Positions 47,027 through 47,614 of a stretch of 47,614 bases of DNA are shown here, one piece after another (within the stretch, counting starts at the first letter, position 1; every line of letters starts with the position of its first letter). This stretch comes from Pseudoalteromonas piscicida (GTDB lineage Bacteria; Pseudomonadota; Gammaproteobacteria; Enterobacterales; Alteromonadaceae): the NCBI RefSeq assembly GCF_002744175.1, contig NZ_NKHF01000079.1:1-47614 (forward strand), in the 5' to 3' direction. The notes beneath the pieces were generated by a model. The model saw only the letters and a program-made list of their open reading frames with translations, had not been told where the DNA came from and searched no databases. The position numbers were made by a program, and so were the translations under genes.

Positions 47027-47347
47027 TTAGTCTTTATTATCCGCCGTTTCAAAGTTCAAACTAAATTGACCATTTCGTTGTACTGAGAAAACCGCTTTTT
47101 GCCAGTTTTCTGCCTGATTTGATGTCGCATTTTCGAACACAGTTAGAAAAAGCGCGAAAATTTCATCACTTATAGGGATAACATGTGCTTGTTTCGGTAT
47201 GTTTGTATCATAATAAAAAGCCGAGCACCTTGGCATATTGTCATCATGATAATCTAATACAAGCCGTGCTTCACTCCATGGCTCAAATATTTGCTGGTAT
47301 AGATATTGCCCCAATTGCTGAGGAACTAGTCGATCTTCTTCTCGCAT
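47027..47347 (-). CDS. Small hypothetical protein, YezG/DUF600-like pattern
   Basis: A 106-residue soluble acidic protein that I do not recognise with certainty. The order EPWSEARLVLDY, a CSAFYYD strand, an IPISDEIF helix start, and a closing QRNGQFSLNFE strand resembles the DUF600/YezG-like fold seen in immunity-type proteins, but this is a weak, by-eye resemblance. No toxin-like partner is next to it. AAGGAGATG: the start ATG lies only a few bases after AAGGAG, so initiation may be slightly downstream or less efficient. Confidence 0.5.
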   Translation of the reverse strand: MREEDRLVPQQLGQYLYQQIFEPWSEARLVLDYHDDNMPRCSAFYYDTNIPKQAHVIPISDEIFALFLTVFENATSNQAENWQKAVFSVQRNGQFSLNFETADNKD

Positions 47348-47557
47348 TACATCTCCTTGTTATGTCGCTATTAAATTATGTTTTAACTCATATTTTACTA
47401 AATTAATGAGTAGGGGAGTAGTTCGTACACTAGTAATTATTACATTGAATCCTGGTGTGACGCTTTTTACTGTTTTAATCACGTAAACTGGCGCAGAAGT
47501 TTGTTGTGAATAAACAAACATCCAGCTTAGGAGCCATGTTTGCGCACTTATGACCCT

Positions 47558-47578
47558 AATTTAGTAAGTAACTAAATT
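47558..47578. promoter_or_regulatory. Inverted repeat near the window end
   Basis: AATTTAGT and ACTAAATT flank AAGTA. It lies about 30 bp before a possible ATG at 47609 that runs off the window. ACTAAATTAA also occurs at about 47397. An operator for the next gene is a guess. Confidence 0.3.
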
Positions 47579-47614
47579 AACGGGAATTATGGAGCAAGTT
47601 AACTAAAAATGAAA

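Noticed and set aside
1..47614. CRISPR array, prophage, tRNA or rRNA genes
   Set aside because: No regularly spaced repeats, phage genes or tRNA-like cloverleaf sequences were recognised on either strand; a tRNAscan-type search would settle the tRNA point.
47348..47614. Start of a new gene at ATG 47609
   Set aside because: Only two codons are inside the window and the nearest GGAG is too far upstream to support a call.

Overview
The window reads as a chromosomal segment of a marine gammaproteobacterium of the order Alteromonadales, most likely Pseudoalteromonas. This rests on the protein flavour (FadH, UbiG, GyrA, NrdAB, LapAB), on gene orders such as thrS-infC-rpmI-rplT, sppA-ansA and serC-aroA-cmk-rpsA-ihfB-lapA-lapB-pyrF, and on modest GC. 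Most of it is core genome. There is no rRNA, tRNA, CRISPR array or intact mobile element that I could support.

Layout. 1-1.8 kb is accessory: a cysteine-rich, coiled-coil lipoprotein (minus strand) and a decayed IS110-family transposase joined to a SEC-C zinc-binding tail. 1.8-3.3 kb carries a DUF3010 protein and an endonuclease/exonuclease/phosphatase-fold protein. 3.5-6.9 kb is the translation cluster thrS-infC-rpmI-rplT, with an AUU-started infC and a stem-loop leader before rpmI. 6.9-12.9 kb holds an SDR oxidoreductase, an M14 peptidase, a GloC-like metallo-hydrolase, an Lrp regulator, a 160-bp inverted-repeat element and a SulP transporter. 13.0-14.9 kb is a LytS/LytTR-type two-component pair. 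15.0-18.4 kb is central carbon metabolism (pykA, gnd) diverging around a perfect 14-bp palindrome. 18.4-21.3 kb is sppA-ansA, 21.5-25.7 kb has fadH, a DoxX protein, a ydjA-like nitroreductase and upp. 26-27.5 kb encodes an M1-like peptidase relative.

27.5-30.8 kb looks like a zinc locus: a TonB-dependent receptor with very histidine-rich stretches faces a YaeQ-family gene, and the gap contains two perfect GTTATA-N-TATAAC sites, the known core of gammaproteobacterial Zur boxes. 30.7-34.5 kb is the class Ia ribonucleotide reductase operon nrdA-nrdB-yfaE, preceded by a pair of NrdR-type boxes 31 bp apart and a perfect DnaA box. 34.8-36.2 kb is ubiG with a HAD phosphatase, divergent from gyrA. 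39.3-47.0 kb is serC-aroA, cmk-rpsA-ihfB and lapA-lapB-pyrF. As given, lapB is split by a one-base frameshift that detaches its C-terminal zinc ribbon. The window ends with a small hypothetical protein.

I did not see a clearly new multi-gene system. The observations most worth following are the double Zur-like operator, the lapB frameshift, the inverted-repeat element that supplies the last codons of the DoxX gene, the IS110/SEC-C junction, and the terminator-like hairpin that abuts the ansA start codon. Many starts below were moved inward from the longest reading frame on Shine-Dalgarno and family evidence; this is stated in each entry.
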